Origin: Deltaproteobacteria bacterium | GTDB lineage: Bacteria > Desulfobacterota > Desulfarculia > Adiutricales > Adiutricaceae | Direction of reading: 5' to 3' | DNA length: 64,000 bases | Assembly (NCBI GenBank): GCA_031263485.1 | Contig: JAISFS010000116.1 | Location: 1 to 64,000, forward strand | Shown: one piece after another, positions 31,504-41,405 of the stretch | How positions within the stretch are numbered: the stretch's first letter is position 1 | Layout: every line of letters starts with the position of its first letter | Notes under the pieces: generated by a model | Seen by the model: only the letters and a program-made list of their open reading frames with translations | The model's database searches: none | What the model was told of the DNA's origin: nothing | Translations under genes and position numbers: made by a program

Positions 31504-32454
31504 ATGCATAGTACCGCTTTCACGCGCGACTCTCTCGCCGTCTTCCTCGCCGCATCGGCTCTTGCGTCCGCACTGGCCTTAGGTTTCGCCTGGCTCGCTA
31601 CGGGAGGCAAGGACGCTTCCTTTCCGAGCGCGGCGCCAACTTCGGAACTGCCGCTTGCCTTGCCGGGCCAACTGGCTGATTTGCCTCCTGGCGCTCCCGG
31701 CTCCGGTGCGTCGACTGACGAAGTTGCCCGCCCCGTATCCGCCGACGAGTCTGGCTTGGCATCCGGGAGGTCCGGCCCTTCACCGTGCCCGGTGGCCCTG
31801 TGCGCCGCTCTTCTGGCTGCAGGGATCGCGGTCTTCCGGCGCTTGCGGTCCCGCCTGCGCCCCCGGCCCGGCAACTGCCGACTGGGCCCCGGCCCGACCG
31901 GGGGAACCAACGACCTGACTTGCAGGGGTGCGCCGTTGCCCGTCCGCAAGCTCCCGCCTCTGCCCGATGCCGTCGACGTGTCTGCCGGGGTAGCCATGCC
32001 AGGGAAGGACGCTGACGAACCGGAGGGGAACGATGGCCCGCTGGTGGATAGGCTCGGCTATCCTGCGCTCTTGAAGCTGATGCTTTCCCTCGACCAGAAG
32101 GTGACTCAGGAGAAGACCAAGGACGGTCACACCGTCCTGCTTTGGCGAATGTTCGGCGGGCTCCCATGTCTCGTTTTCTCCCTCGACGGCACGATCCTCA
32201 TCATGAGGCACACGACCGAAGAGCCTCGCATGGCCCAAGAAAGGGTCAACGACTGGAACCGAAATCGCTTCTGCTCCCGCTCGTACTCCGATGCCGACGG
32301 CGTCCCGGTCATCGAGTGCGACGTCTCCCTTGAGGGGGGCGTGACCCGCAGGAACATCGTCGCCTGGATGGCACGTTGCATTTCCTCCGTGGCCACCTGG
32401 TACGAGGAGGTCGTGGAGAACCCTCTCCTTTTCGAGAAAAGGACGTCCCACTGA
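31504..32454 (+). CDS. Membrane protein with C-terminal YbjN domain
   Basis: The product is 316 residues. It has an N-terminal transmembrane segment (about 10-33), a Pro/Ser/Ala-rich loop, a second hydrophobic segment (about 95-112) with a basic flank, another linker, then a YbjN-type domain at about 185-305. The domain is called from VNDWNRNRFCSRSY, then DADGVPVIECDVSLEGGV and the following helix, the same signature as the protein at 9056. Two membrane spans placing the domain in the cytoplasm is the simplest topology. The start ATG has only a weak GGA upstream. Its flanks contain no genes. Function of the family is not established. Confidence 0.7.
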   Translation: MHSTAFTRDSLAVFLAASALASALALGFAWLATGGKDASFPSAAPTSELPLALPGQLADLPPGAPGSGASTDEVARPVSADESGLASGRSGPSPCPVALCAALLAAGIAVFRRLRSRLRPRPGNCRLGPGPTGGTNDLTCRGAPLPVRKLPPLPDAVDVSAGVAMPGKDADEPEGNDGPLVDRLGYPALLKLMLSLDQKVTQEKTKDGHTVLLWRMFGGLPCLVFSLDGTILIMRHTTEEPRMAQERVNDWNRNRFCSRSYSDADGVPVIECDVSLEGGVTRRNIVAWMARCISSVATWYEEVVENPLLFEKRTSH

Positions 32455-33219
32455 CCCAACCGAGCCTTGCCCGATGAATGGGGGCCCAGCTGTCGGTACG
32501 CCCGGGGCGGCCAGGGTCGGTCAAGGGACCTCCGGTACGGTGTCAACCGTGCCCCCCCCCGGACGCGTCCGGGGGAAGGCTTTCCGGAAACGTCTATTTC
32601 TGTCTCGTGGGGCCCCCGTCCTGACCGAAAGAACGTCTGGCGCGTCAGTTTGCAGGAACTGAACCTTGAAGCCGTTATCGATTCCATGCGGCGGCATGGC
32701 GGATGACCCCTTTGTCGCGGGCGAACCCATCATGGATGCCCGAGACCGTCCGAGCCCCAAATAGAGCGCAAGTGGCCTTGACGCATATTTTTCAAAAGTC
32801 TGGTCGCACATCGGGGCAGTTCCGCTTTGCGCCGCCACTTTTCCAAAACGATGAAAATGTTCGGCCCGTACGCAATGCCGTGTGAACCGACAGAATTCCA
32901 TGATCGCGCACGCAGATTCCGTTAACCGTACGGTCCTGCCACTATCCCTCAGGAAATGCCGTTTGCGAAGAGAGCTGATTGGTTTTGGGATGCCGCGCAT
33001 GGACCCCGCGTCATAATGCCCAGCCCGTCCCAAAAGCGGGAGGCCGAGGGCGGCGGATCAGGTCATGTTCAGTGCCCGACGTCTCGACGGGCACATATGC
33101 ATGATTTTCGCGATCCACGTAAAAACTCAAATGTAGTTAAAATTTTTCAAGTATCTTTTATCACCCAACTGTTTGCTGAAAAATTTATGGCGTCCCGAAA
33201 CCAAATAGGTTTATTTCGG

Positions 33220-33249
33220 TTGACAATTTCCCGGGTCATATGATAGATT
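33220..33249 (+). promoter_or_regulatory. Promoter-like site
   Basis: Perfect TTGACA (33220-33225), 18 bases, then TAGATT (33244-33249). The nearest gene on this strand is 770 bases away, so its target is unclear. Confidence 0.35.
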
Positions 33250-33324
33250 CCGGGATTGGAAGATACCATCGGTCGGAAGACGGTCAGGTTTCATTGTCCT
33301 CCGATACCATAAGAGGCTTATGAC

Positions 33325-33398
33325 GGCCTGCGCAAGTTGCTTCCTAGGGCCTGCGCAAGTTGCTAAGTTGCTTCCTATGGCCTGCGCAAGTTGCTTCC
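33325..33398. repeat. 20-bp unit in three copies
   Basis: GGCCTGCGCAAGTTGCTTCC occurs at 33325 and 33379 exactly, with a longer variant between them (from 33348) carrying an extra AAGTTGCT. Confidence 0.85.
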
Positions 33399-33875
33399 AA
33401 CGGCGTGAGCCGGTCATGTGACCGGCGCTCGGGACGGATGTCTTGCTGAGCCGCTCACGACATCCCGCCATGACTGGCTCTTTCCGCCGATTGCCGGCAG
33501 TCGTGTCGCCGTACACAAGGGAATCTCGCGAATCCTCAATGACTGTCCCGGTTTGACGTAGATGCCGGTTCGCTCCGGTCTGCAGGAACTCCTGCTCCGT
33601 CAGTCGGCAATCCCGGTATCGCCGTCCTGCGGACACGGGATGTTTTCCCCGGCTAGGCCGAGTCCTTCTGCAATCATGCCTTTGACTCCGCAAACACGAT
33701 GGCAGGCATTTGGACTGGCGTCCGCGTGAGTGCCGCAGGCATTTATGTCGGGTCTGTCAGGGCCATCCCTTCCTAACCGTAAACATGAACTGCAGGGATC
33801 TTGACCTGCCCCCGACGCGCAATGCATCTCTCGGCCATAATCCGTGTAGCGATGGCAGACGAGCGAGGCAATTAG

Positions 33876-33899
33876 ATGCGATGCGATGCGATGCGATCC
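33876..33899. repeat. 5-bp tandem repeat (ATGCG type)
   Basis: Four ATGCG units followed by ATCCG, about 120 bases upstream of the AAA-ATPase-like gene. Confidence 0.85.
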
Positions 33900-34017
33900 G
33901 GTGCCAGGTTACTCGACACGATAGTCAGGGGCCACGGCGGCCCTGCAACCGAAGAAAGGAATACGCGATAATCCTGGCGGTGATATGCCGCTGATTTTTC
34001 GTGCTGGAGAAAAGACA

Positions 34018-35271
34018 ATGATCGAACCGATTCGAAAGGACAGGGAGAACGGGTTCGCCAGGCTCCTTGCGCACGGCGGCTGCTATGCCGACAAGACGGG
34101 CCTGATTCGTAAGCTTTTCGACGAATGCGGCGGACCGTTCGTGTTCGGCAGACCCCCCGGCTTCGGCAAGACCCTTCTTCTGGACGCCATCCAGATGGTC
34201 GCCGAAGGTGACCCCGTTCCGTTTTCCGGACTGGAGATAGGGAAGCCGGACTCAGGTCACAAATGGAAATCCTATCCCGTCATCCGGATCGACATGAAGG
34301 ACATCGATCCGGATCCCGACGGTTTCGACTCGAGCCTGAGCTCGGAGCTGAGAAGGATCAGGGACGGCTTCGGGCTCGAAAGTTCACCTGACAGGGAGCT
34401 GTACGACCTTGGCGATCTTCTCTTTGAAATCGCATACAGGGACGTCTTTGCCGCCCGCGCCCGCGGAGAGGACGAGAAGGGCATCCCGCACCTGGACTCC
34501 GTGGTGCTCGTGGACAATTTCGACTGGCACCTTACGGATTTCGGCGCGGAACCGAAATCCGCCGAACGCATATGGCACAAACTCCTGCATTTTTTCACGC
34601 TTATCAAAGCCTGTAGCGAACATGTGGAGATGGCGTTCATCGCCGGCGTGTCCAGATTCATGCTGGTCACCATATTCGGGGGCATGAACACCAAGAACGA
34701 CATCTGCCTGGACGACAGCTACGCCGCGCTCTGCGGCATTACCCGAAACGAGCTCCTGTCGGCTTTCGCCGGCCCGCTTGATGCGGCCCTCTCGGCGCTG
34801 AAGAGGAGCGGAGAGTTCGGGCAGGACGCGACCGCCGAGGATCTAGCTGACAGGCTCGAGGAATGGTACGGCGGCTACAGCTTCGATGGCAGGACCAGGC
34901 TTATCAACCCCGGATCGCTCGCGGCATTCCTTGAGCATGCTTCCTTCAGGGACTACTGGAGCCTTTCGTCGGCCCCGGTACTTCTCCGCAGGCTGGGCCT
35001 CGGATCCGGGGACTACAAGGCCGCCCATGGCAAGGACCTGCTTCTCGGCACGCATTATCCCGACATCAACGAGGATAGGCGCCTCACCAGCACCCAGGCC
35101 CTGACTCTGGCCGGCTGCCTCGCCGTTGGGCGCGAGGACGATCGCCACGGCATGATGCCGAGCTTCTACCATCTGACGATACCCAACCGTGAGATAAGGG
35201 AAGCAGTGCACGCCGCCGAGGCGTCAGGGGCCGCACCGGCGCGAGGGCCGAGGAAGCCTAAACGCCCTTGA
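34018..35271 (+). CDS. AAA-ATPase-like family protein, C-terminally truncated
   Basis: A 417-residue protein of the AAA-ATPase-like family (PF09820 type). Visible: YADKTGLI (23-30), Walker A GRPPGFGKT (44-52), YPVIRIDMKDID, FIAGVSRFMLVTIFG followed by DDSYAALCGITRNEL, and EEWYGGYSFDGRTRLINPGSL, all in family order. Two oddities stand out. The Walker B block usually reads IDEYD and here is VDNFD (165-169), losing the catalytic Glu. The protein also ends right after FYHLTIPNREIREAV, where the family normally continues for about 100 residues into a PD-(D/E)XK nuclease-like domain (PF08011); here a short Pro/Arg/Lys tail follows. The start ATG has GGAG about 9 bases upstream. ATPase activity is doubtful. 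A wrecked relative lies 4 kb away on the other strand. Confidence 0.75.
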   Translation: MIEPIRKDRENGFARLLAHGGCYADKTGLIRKLFDECGGPFVFGRPPGFGKTLLLDAIQMVAEGDPVPFSGLEIGKPDSGHKWKSYPVIRIDMKDIDPDPDGFDSSLSSELRRIRDGFGLESSPDRELYDLGDLLFEIAYRDVFAARARGEDEKGIPHLDSVVLVDNFDWHLTDFGAEPKSAERIWHKLLHFFTLIKACSEHVEMAFIAGVSRFMLVTIFGGMNTKNDICLDDSYAALCGITRNELLSAFAGPLDAALSALKRSGEFGQDATAEDLADRLEEWYGGYSFDGRTRLINPGSLAAFLEHASFRDYWSLSSAPVLLRRLGLGSGDYKAAHGKDLLLGTHYPDINEDRRLTSTQALTLAGCLAVGREDDRHGMMPSFYHLTIPNREIREAVHAAEASGAAPARGPRKPKRP

Positions 35272-35604
35272 GCCCTTAACCCGAGCGACACCGTTGGGTT
35301 GTTCCGCGCCGGGACCTGCTCCGGCGCAGATCGAGGCGAGGACTCCTTCGAGACGCCGTCCCGGCCTTCACCCTTCAGGCAAGCTCTCCCGTGCCTTAGC
35401 GCACGGGGCCTTCAGAACGTGCATCCGGTCTGTGCGGGCCTTTCGGTGCCATGAGAATTGCTGACAATCTCGAGACCCCTCCCTCTAGCCGTCTGCTGAG
35501 GGCGTAACTCTAGCGCGCGGAACCCGCGCGCGAGACTTCCGCGGATGACGGGCAGGGCACCGGCTACGGCGCTTTGGGGCAGGGCTTCGGCATTGCGGGG
35601 CGCG
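35272..35604. other. Intergenic region, no gene seen
   Basis: Convergent gap between the AAA-ATPase-like gene and the end of sbcC. A GCGCGCGGAACCCGCGCGCG hairpin lies near 35513-35533, without a U-tract; it could aid termination. Confidence 0.45.
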
Positions 35605-38600
35605 TCAGCCGACCCGCCTGCAACCCGGACCGGTCAGGACCGATCTTCCGTTCCTGACCGGCTCCACGGTAATCTGGGCGAAACGGTTCTTGAGCGCGGC
35701 TACGTGGGTGATGAGGCCGACCAGTTTCCCGGAGCTTCCGGGGAGCTCGGCCAAGGCGTTCACCGCGAATTCCAGGGACTCGTCGTCCAGAGTGCCAAAG
35801 CCCTCGTCCAGGAACAGCGACTGCAGCCGGAAGCCCCGTCCTTTCATGTCTGCCAGGCCCAGCGCCAGGGCAAGGCTCACTATGAAGGTCTCGCCTCCGG
35901 AAAGCGTCTTCACGGGGCGCGTCTTGCCTGCGTTGAAGTTGTCGATCACGGCGAACTCCAGGGAATCGTCCCTTTCCCGGGCCAGGAGGTAGCGGTTCGA
36001 CATGCCCCTCAGCTGGCCGTTGGCGTTCTGGATGAGCGCCCCCAGCGTGAGGCCCTGGGCGAAGTTCCTGAACCTGTCCCCGCTGGCGCTGCCGATTAGG
36101 CTGGAGAGCCTGCCGAAGCGGGCGGCCTTCTTCTCCTGCTCCTTGAGCTCCGCCGCCAGGCCGGCGGATTTCTCCCTGGCCTCCGTGTTGGCCTTGAGCT
36201 TCTGCTCCCGGGCGCCCACTTCGCCCAGGATCACGTCTATCCTCCCCTTCAGCTCCCTCGCGGCATCGAGCTCCTCTTCGAGGGTACCGGCCGTTGCCTC
36301 CTCGGCTTCCCTGAGCTTGGCGGCGCCGTTGCGGGCGTTGTCCTCGACGAGCGAGACGAGCCGGGTCCTTTCGCTCGCCAACGCCTCGGACGCCTCCTCG
36401 AGGGCCTTCCTCTCGTCCTCGGCCAGCCTCGCGGCCAGGAAGGCAGGCAGATCCGGGGCGCCTTGGGCGTCCGTGAAGCCTTTCGCGGCGAGGCCCTCGT
36501 CAAGCTTGGCTTCCCGCTCGCCCAGCTCGGCCAAGGCCTCCGCCGCCCTCGTCTCGGCTTCGGCCACGCCGCGCGTGAGCCCCTCCAGGGCGTTTCGGGC
36601 CGAGGCGGCGGAGTCCTTGAGGCTTGCGGAGCTTTCCTCGGCATCCTTCACCGCCCGCCGGAGCCTCTTCTCCTCCGACTCCGGGTCCAGCTCCCCGAAG
36701 AGGCCGTTCCTTTCGGCCTTCAGGGCCGCGGCCTTCGCCCCGGCGTCCTCCAAAGGCAAGCGGCCGTCCTCTATCTCCTGGAGTTTCGCCTTTTCCCGCT
36801 CCCTTTTCCCCTCCAGTCCCTTGGCGTCCTCCGCGCAGCGCCTGTCGAGGGTCTGGTGGTCTTCCGCGAGTGACTTCCGTAGCGCGGCCTTCCCGGAGAG
36901 TTCGGCCATGATGCCGTCCAGATCCGCTTTCGCCGGATCCGAGCCGGTGTAAGGCCGGATCCTCCCCGTCAGGGCCTCAGTCTTCCCTGCGGCCAGCCCC
37001 TGGAGATCCTCCAGTTCCCCCGTGAGCCGCTCGAGCTCGCGAACTGCCGCGTCGTTAGCCTTCTCGGCCTTAGCCAAGGCCACTTTGGCCGAGGCTTCCT
37101 CGTCGGCGGCCTTGTCGCGTGCCTTCCGCGTCTTCTCGGCCTCCCGGTCGATCCGCTGGCCCGACTCGAGGGCCGCGCCGGCGTCCTTCGCGGCGGCGGC
37201 GCACTCTTTACTGGAGGTTGCCAGGCTCGCCCTGAACTCGTCGGACGCTTCGGCCAGGCCTGTCAGAGACTCGTCCCGGCATAGCCTTTCGAGCTCGGAC
37301 TGGAGACTCGCCTCCCTTTTCCTCAGATCCGGGAGCTCGCTTTCCGCGAGCCTGAGCCTCGTCTCGTAGCCCGCCGTCTCGGAGGCCAGCGCCGAACGTG
37401 ACGCCTCGAGTTCAGAAATCTCGCGGTCGATCCCGTCCAGTCTTGCCTTCGCCTCGTCCGGAGCCGGTCCGGCCAGTTCCCCCAGCGGGTGGTCCCTGCT
37501 CCCGCACAGCGGGCAGGGCTCACCGTCCGCGAGTCGCCTGCGGTGCTCCTCGAGGGTCAGGACGGCGTTCCGCAGCAGAAGGTTCTCGTTTGCGAGCGCT
37601 CTGTTCTCGCCCAGTTCCTTTCTTTTGCGATCTCCCGCCTCCTTGCGGGAGGCCGCGTCCTCAAGCGAGTCTTTCAGCTTGAGCGTCAGGGTCTCATTGA
37701 CTCTTATCCCGTTCAGGGCTTCCCTTCTCCCGTCGAAGGCGTCCAGGGCCCTGGAAAGCCTGTCCGCTCGGGCGGCCGAGTCCCTGCTCGCCGAAAGCCA
37801 GTCCTCGACCGTTCTGCCCTTGAGCGCTTCCAGGCGCTCCCGATCAAGCCTGGCCAGCCCGTCCTGGGCCTCCCGGAGCTTCGCGGACTTCAGCTCGAGG
37901 GTCTTCCGGGCCGCCGTCAGGGACCGTCCGATCCCTTCGTATTCCGTCAGCGCCGCCTGGGCCTCATTCCTCTTCGCCTCCTCGTCTTTGCGGATCCCCT
38001 TGAGCGCCTTAGCCTCTTCCCGGATCCCGGCCAGCTCCTCGATCAGGGCGGCTCCGGAGGGATCGGAGTCGAGCCTCGCCTAGAGGCCGTCCAGGGCGAT
38101 CCTGTTTTCGGCGAGCGTGACCCCGTCCGCGGCGATCCCTCGCCGCAACGAGTCCAGCTCCCTCCTGAGCCTTCCGTCCGCGTCCCGGAGGGTCTTGAGG
38201 GTCGCCTGCGCGGCGGCGAGGCTGCCGTCCAGCTCACGGGCACGGGCAATCAACGGCAACCCGCGCTCGAGCTCGACCTGGGCCTTTTCCAGAACTGCCG
38301 CCGCAGTCCCGCGCTTAGCCTCGGCATCGACGAGTGCCCGTTCGGCCTCGGGAAGGCGTCCCTTGAGCCCGGCCAGGGCCTTCCCCTCGGCATCGGCCAC
38401 CGAGCGCGCGCGGGCGGCGAGTCCCCAGAGGCCTTCCAGCCCTGCGGCGGCGTTGGCACGGGCAAGCCTCGCGCGGTCCGGCGCGAAGGCCGATTCCCTG
38501 GCGTCCAGCTCCGCCTCCTTTGCCCTCAAGCCCCTCAGTCCATCTTCAAGTGAGCGGATCTCAGCGCGGAGCTTGGCCTTGCCCTCGCGGACGGCCTTCG

Positions 38601-39312
38601 CGGCCTCCAGGCTCACGGCATCCCCCCGGAGCCTCGCGATTTCCGCGGCTATCTCGGCTTCCCGGTCGGGGTCGAGTAGCTCCAGCATTTCGAGGCCGGC
38701 TTTCAGGGACTCCAGCCGCTCGGCCTCGCGGGCCGCCCTGCGGTAGGCCTTCTGGGAGATCGTCCCGTATATCCCCGTGTCGGTTATCTGCTCCATGATC
38801 CTGGAGCGCTCGCTCGCGCCCGAGTGCAGGAACGCCGCGAACGCGTTCTGGGGCAGCACGGCGCAGCGCGTGAAGCGCCTGAAGTCCAGACCCGTCAGCC
38901 TTTCCGCCTCCTCGCGCGCGTCCTCGAACGCCTCGGGCGCCGGTTTGCCCGTTTCCGCGTCCACGAGCGAGTGGGCGTAGACCTGCAGGGCTTCCCCGGG
39001 CCTCTTGCGCGACCTGTGCTGGTAGAAGCTGGAACGCCAGATCCGGCCCTTCGCCTCGAAGGTGAGTTCCGCCCGGCACTCGCCCGTGCCGCGGGTCATG
39101 ATCTCGTTCGTCTTGCCAGTCACGGCGCCCAGCCGCGGGGTCTCGCGGTACAGGGCCAGGCAGGCGGCGTCCAGGAGCGTGCTCTTGCCGGCCCCAGTGT
39201 TGCCGGCTATGACGAAGAGCGGGCTGTTCCGGTACGCGGGGTCCGTGAAGTCGATCTCCCACTGGCCCTCGAGCGAGTTGAGATTCATGATGCTCAGTTT
39301 CAGAAGCCTCAC
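35605..39312 (-). pseudogene. sbcC: Exonuclease subunit SbcC interrupted by one amber codon
   Basis: SbcC is the SMC-like ATPase arm of the SbcCD nuclease, which cleaves hairpins and processes double-strand breaks. The frame covers 1,235 codons and is open except for a single TAG at 38082-38080 (codon 411). Upstream is the N-terminal ATPase half with Walker A GNTGAGKST (37-45) and the first coiled coil. Downstream, in the same frame, come the rest of the coil, a zinc hook CPLCG (codons about 600-604, 37515-37501), the second coil, the signature LSGGE and Walker B LFLDEGFGTLD. I translated 38079-37083 by hand and found no other stop. One base change (for example GAG to TAG) explains it. GTG start at 39312 overlaps the sbcD stop (GTGA). 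It could be a recent nonsense mutation, a sequencing error or read-through. Confidence 0.9.
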
Positions 39313-41405
39313 TGCTTGCCTCCGTCATCCTTGCGGCGCACGGCGTCCGTCTGCGGCACGGCGTGCGTCTGCGGCACGGCGTCCGTCTGCGGCACGGCGT
39401 CAGCCTGCGGCACTGCGTCAGCCTTGGGGGGAGCGCACGGCACGCCCAATGTCATCCCGGCATCGAACAGCGGTCGGGAATCCGGTCGCGGTGTCGTGCC
39501 CGCCTGCGGCGGGGCAGGCGCGCGCGGCACGCCCAACACCAGCCCGCCGTCCAACAGCCACTGGGGGGTCGGCACCGGTTCCATGTCCGCCTGCGGGGGG
39601 ACGGTCGCCTGTTGCGTACCCGATTTAGTTCCAGCATCCGACGACAACGTTTTGGAGTCCGCCTGCGGCGCGGTGTCCGCCTGCGGCGCGGCGGGTGCCT
39701 GCGGAGCCGCGTCACCCTGCGACCGGGTGGGCGTGAAGGCCGCGCCCGGCATCGCCCCGCCGTCCTGCGGCGGGAAGTCCTGTTGAACAACGGCGCCAGT
39801 CTGCCGCAGGGCGTCCCCCGGACCGGCATCTTCCGTCCGGTCGGCCTCCCGAGCGTCCGCCTTCGCGGGCTTCCGCCTCTTCCCCTTGGCAGGGGCGGGG
39901 ACATCGGCGCCTTCTGCGGGGTCGTCCCCGTCGTTCAAGGTCAGCATGATCTCCTCGAATGCCGCCCGGAGTTCCGCACGGTCCTCAGGGTCGAGCTCGT
40001 CGCCCTTGCCGTCGAGCAGGCGCTCGAACACCTGGCGCTCGTCCAGCTCGGAGAGGTACACGAGGGCCGTCCCGTCACCCGCCGCGAGGCGGTTCGCCAA
40101 GGCCCGGTTCCGCACAGCCGTCACCTCGATGCCGCTCTCCCTCACGATGGAGTCCACGGTCTCCCTGGCGGAGGAGTCGAGCGCCGCGCCGTCCAGGGTC
40201 ACTTCCACGATGGCGTCGGAGCCCCTGGCCTTGAGGCTTTTCAGGGCGGCGCCCACGGCCGCCATGTCGCCCTCGAGCCGGACGAGCTCCCTGAAGACCG
40301 GCACCGGGATGGCCTCTATCTTCCTCCTGCCGCCGCCCAGCTCGACCAGGACCACCGTCTTTTCCGTCCCCGCCTCGCTGAAGCGCAGGGGAATGGGGGA
40401 GCCGCTGTAGCGGACGGTTTCCGCCCCGGCCCGCTGGGGTCGGTGGATGTGCCCCAGCGCGGTGTAGTCGAAGAGTTCGGCCCATGGTTTCGTGTCCACG
40501 CTCCACGCGCCCGCGTACCTGAACTCGCCCGGGTCCCTCGCGGCCCCCTCCGCGCGGCCTGCGGCGGGCTCGTGGTACTCGGCGGGGTACAGGGCCCTTA
40601 AGCCGTCCCCTTCCATGAAATGCGCGCCCTTGGCCATGAGGTGGCCGGTCGCGACCAGGGGGAGCTCGCGGCCTAACTCCGCCATGAGATCCCTGGCCGC
40701 CGCGGCCGAGTCCCGGTAGCGTTCGGCTATGCCCAGGGCCACCGCGCGCCCCTGCACCTGCGAGTCCTCGCCCTCGATGGCGGCCCGCACGTGGTGATCC
40801 TTCAGGAAAGGCACCGCGGCGACCAAGAGCGCGGGGTCGCCCCCCCCGCGCGGGGCTATCGCCACGAGCTCGCTTCGGCGGTCGCCCTCCGCCGGAACGG
40901 CGGAGACGTGTATGTCTATCGCCTTCAGGACCGTCCTGGGGGCTTCCAGGAAGGGGGCGGAGTCGTGGTTCCCCGAGGTTACCACCGCGGCGACCCCCAT
41001 CCGGCTCGCCCTGGCCATGAAACCGTAGTAGAGATCCTGCGCCCAGACCGGCGGGGCCGGCACGTCGAAGACGTCGCCAGCGACCAGGAGCGCGTCCACC
41101 GCCTCGGCCTCCATGACCTCCAGGAGCCAGTCCAGGAACGCCTGGAACTCCCGCTGGCGCTGCACCTGGTCCAGGGTCTTGCCCAGGTGCCAGTCCGAGG
41201 TGTGGAGGATCCTAATCTTCCTGCCCTGAAGCGAGGGCCTGTCGCTCGGCTCGTCAAGGATCGTCGTCCTTTTCGGGGCGCAGGGCATAGCCTCCTCGAC
41301 CGGGGGCCAGTCCGCGGGGGCGCCCGTTTCCGAAGGGGCGACGGCGGCGGGCTTGGCAGGGGAGGGCGTCTGAGTGCGGGTAAACCCGTCGAAATCCAGA
41401 GGCAT
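39309..41405 (-). CDS. sbcD: Exonuclease subunit SbcD with long C-terminal extension
   Basis: SbcD is the Mn-dependent Mre11-type nuclease of SbcCD. The product is 698 residues against about 400 in most bacteria. Phosphoesterase motifs are all present: ILHTSDWHLGKTL (Asp71, His73), VAGDVFDVPAPP, VTSGNHDSAPF, ATGHLMAKG and LGHIHRPQ. About 63 Pro/Ala-rich residues precede the domain. About 250 residues follow it; these are acidic to Ala/Pro/Gln-rich and end in a six-residue repeat (AVPQTD) encoded by 18-bp DNA repeats. The ATG at 41405 has AAAGGA 8 bases upstream; the frame extends to 41858 but without a better start. The stop overlaps the sbcC GTG by four bases, so translation is coupled. Confidence 0.93.
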   Translation of the reverse strand: MPLDFDGFTRTQTPSPAKPAAVAPSETGAPADWPPVEEAMPCAPKRTTILDEPSDRPSLQGRKIRILHTSDWHLGKTLDQVQRQREFQAFLDWLLEVMEAEAVDALLVAGDVFDVPAPPVWAQDLYYGFMARASRMGVAAVVTSGNHDSAPFLEAPRTVLKAIDIHVSAVPAEGDRRSELVAIAPRGGGDPALLVAAVPFLKDHHVRAAIEGEDSQVQGRAVALGIAERYRDSAAAARDLMAELGRELPLVATGHLMAKGAHFMEGDGLRALYPAEYHEPAAGRAEGAARDPGEFRYAGAWSVDTKPWAELFDYTALGHIHRPQRAGAETVRYSGSPIPLRFSEAGTEKTVVLVELGGGRRKIEAIPVPVFRELVRLEGDMAAVGAALKSLKARGSDAIVEVTLDGAALDSSARETVDSIVRESGIEVTAVRNRALANRLAAGDGTALVYLSELDERQVFERLLDGKGDELDPEDRAELRAAFEEIMLTLNDGDDPAEGADVPAPAKGKRRKPAKADAREADRTEDAGPGDALRQTGAVVQQDFPPQDGGAMPGAAFTPTRSQGDAAPQAPAAPQADTAPQADSKTLSSDAGTKSGTQQATVPPQADMEPVPTPQWLLDGGLVLGVPRAPAPPQAGTTPRPDSRPLFDAGMTLGVPCAPPKADAVPQADAVPQTDAVPQTHAVPQTDAVRRKDDGGKQ
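39333..39430 (-). repeat. 18-bp in-frame repeat in sbcD
   Basis: Five to six imperfect copies of GCGGCACGGCGTCCGTCT. It encodes the hexapeptide AVPQTD at the SbcD C-terminus. Unit length keeps frame. Confidence 0.85.

Larger units (their letters stand above)
32455..34017. other. Gene-poor stretch with AT-rich island, repeats and a promoter-like site
   Basis: About 1.5 kb with no supportable gene. It holds an AT-rich block (33115-33250) ending in a promoter-like pair, a 20-bp triplicate (33325-33398), an inverted repeat CCGGTCA/TGACCGG at 33412-33427, and a 5-bp tandem repeat (33876-33899). Confidence 0.55.

Noticed and set aside
38080..38082. Pyrrolysine at the sbcC amber codon
   Set aside because: TAG serves as the normal stop of several genes here and nothing around it suggests a recoding signal; a point mutation or error is simpler.
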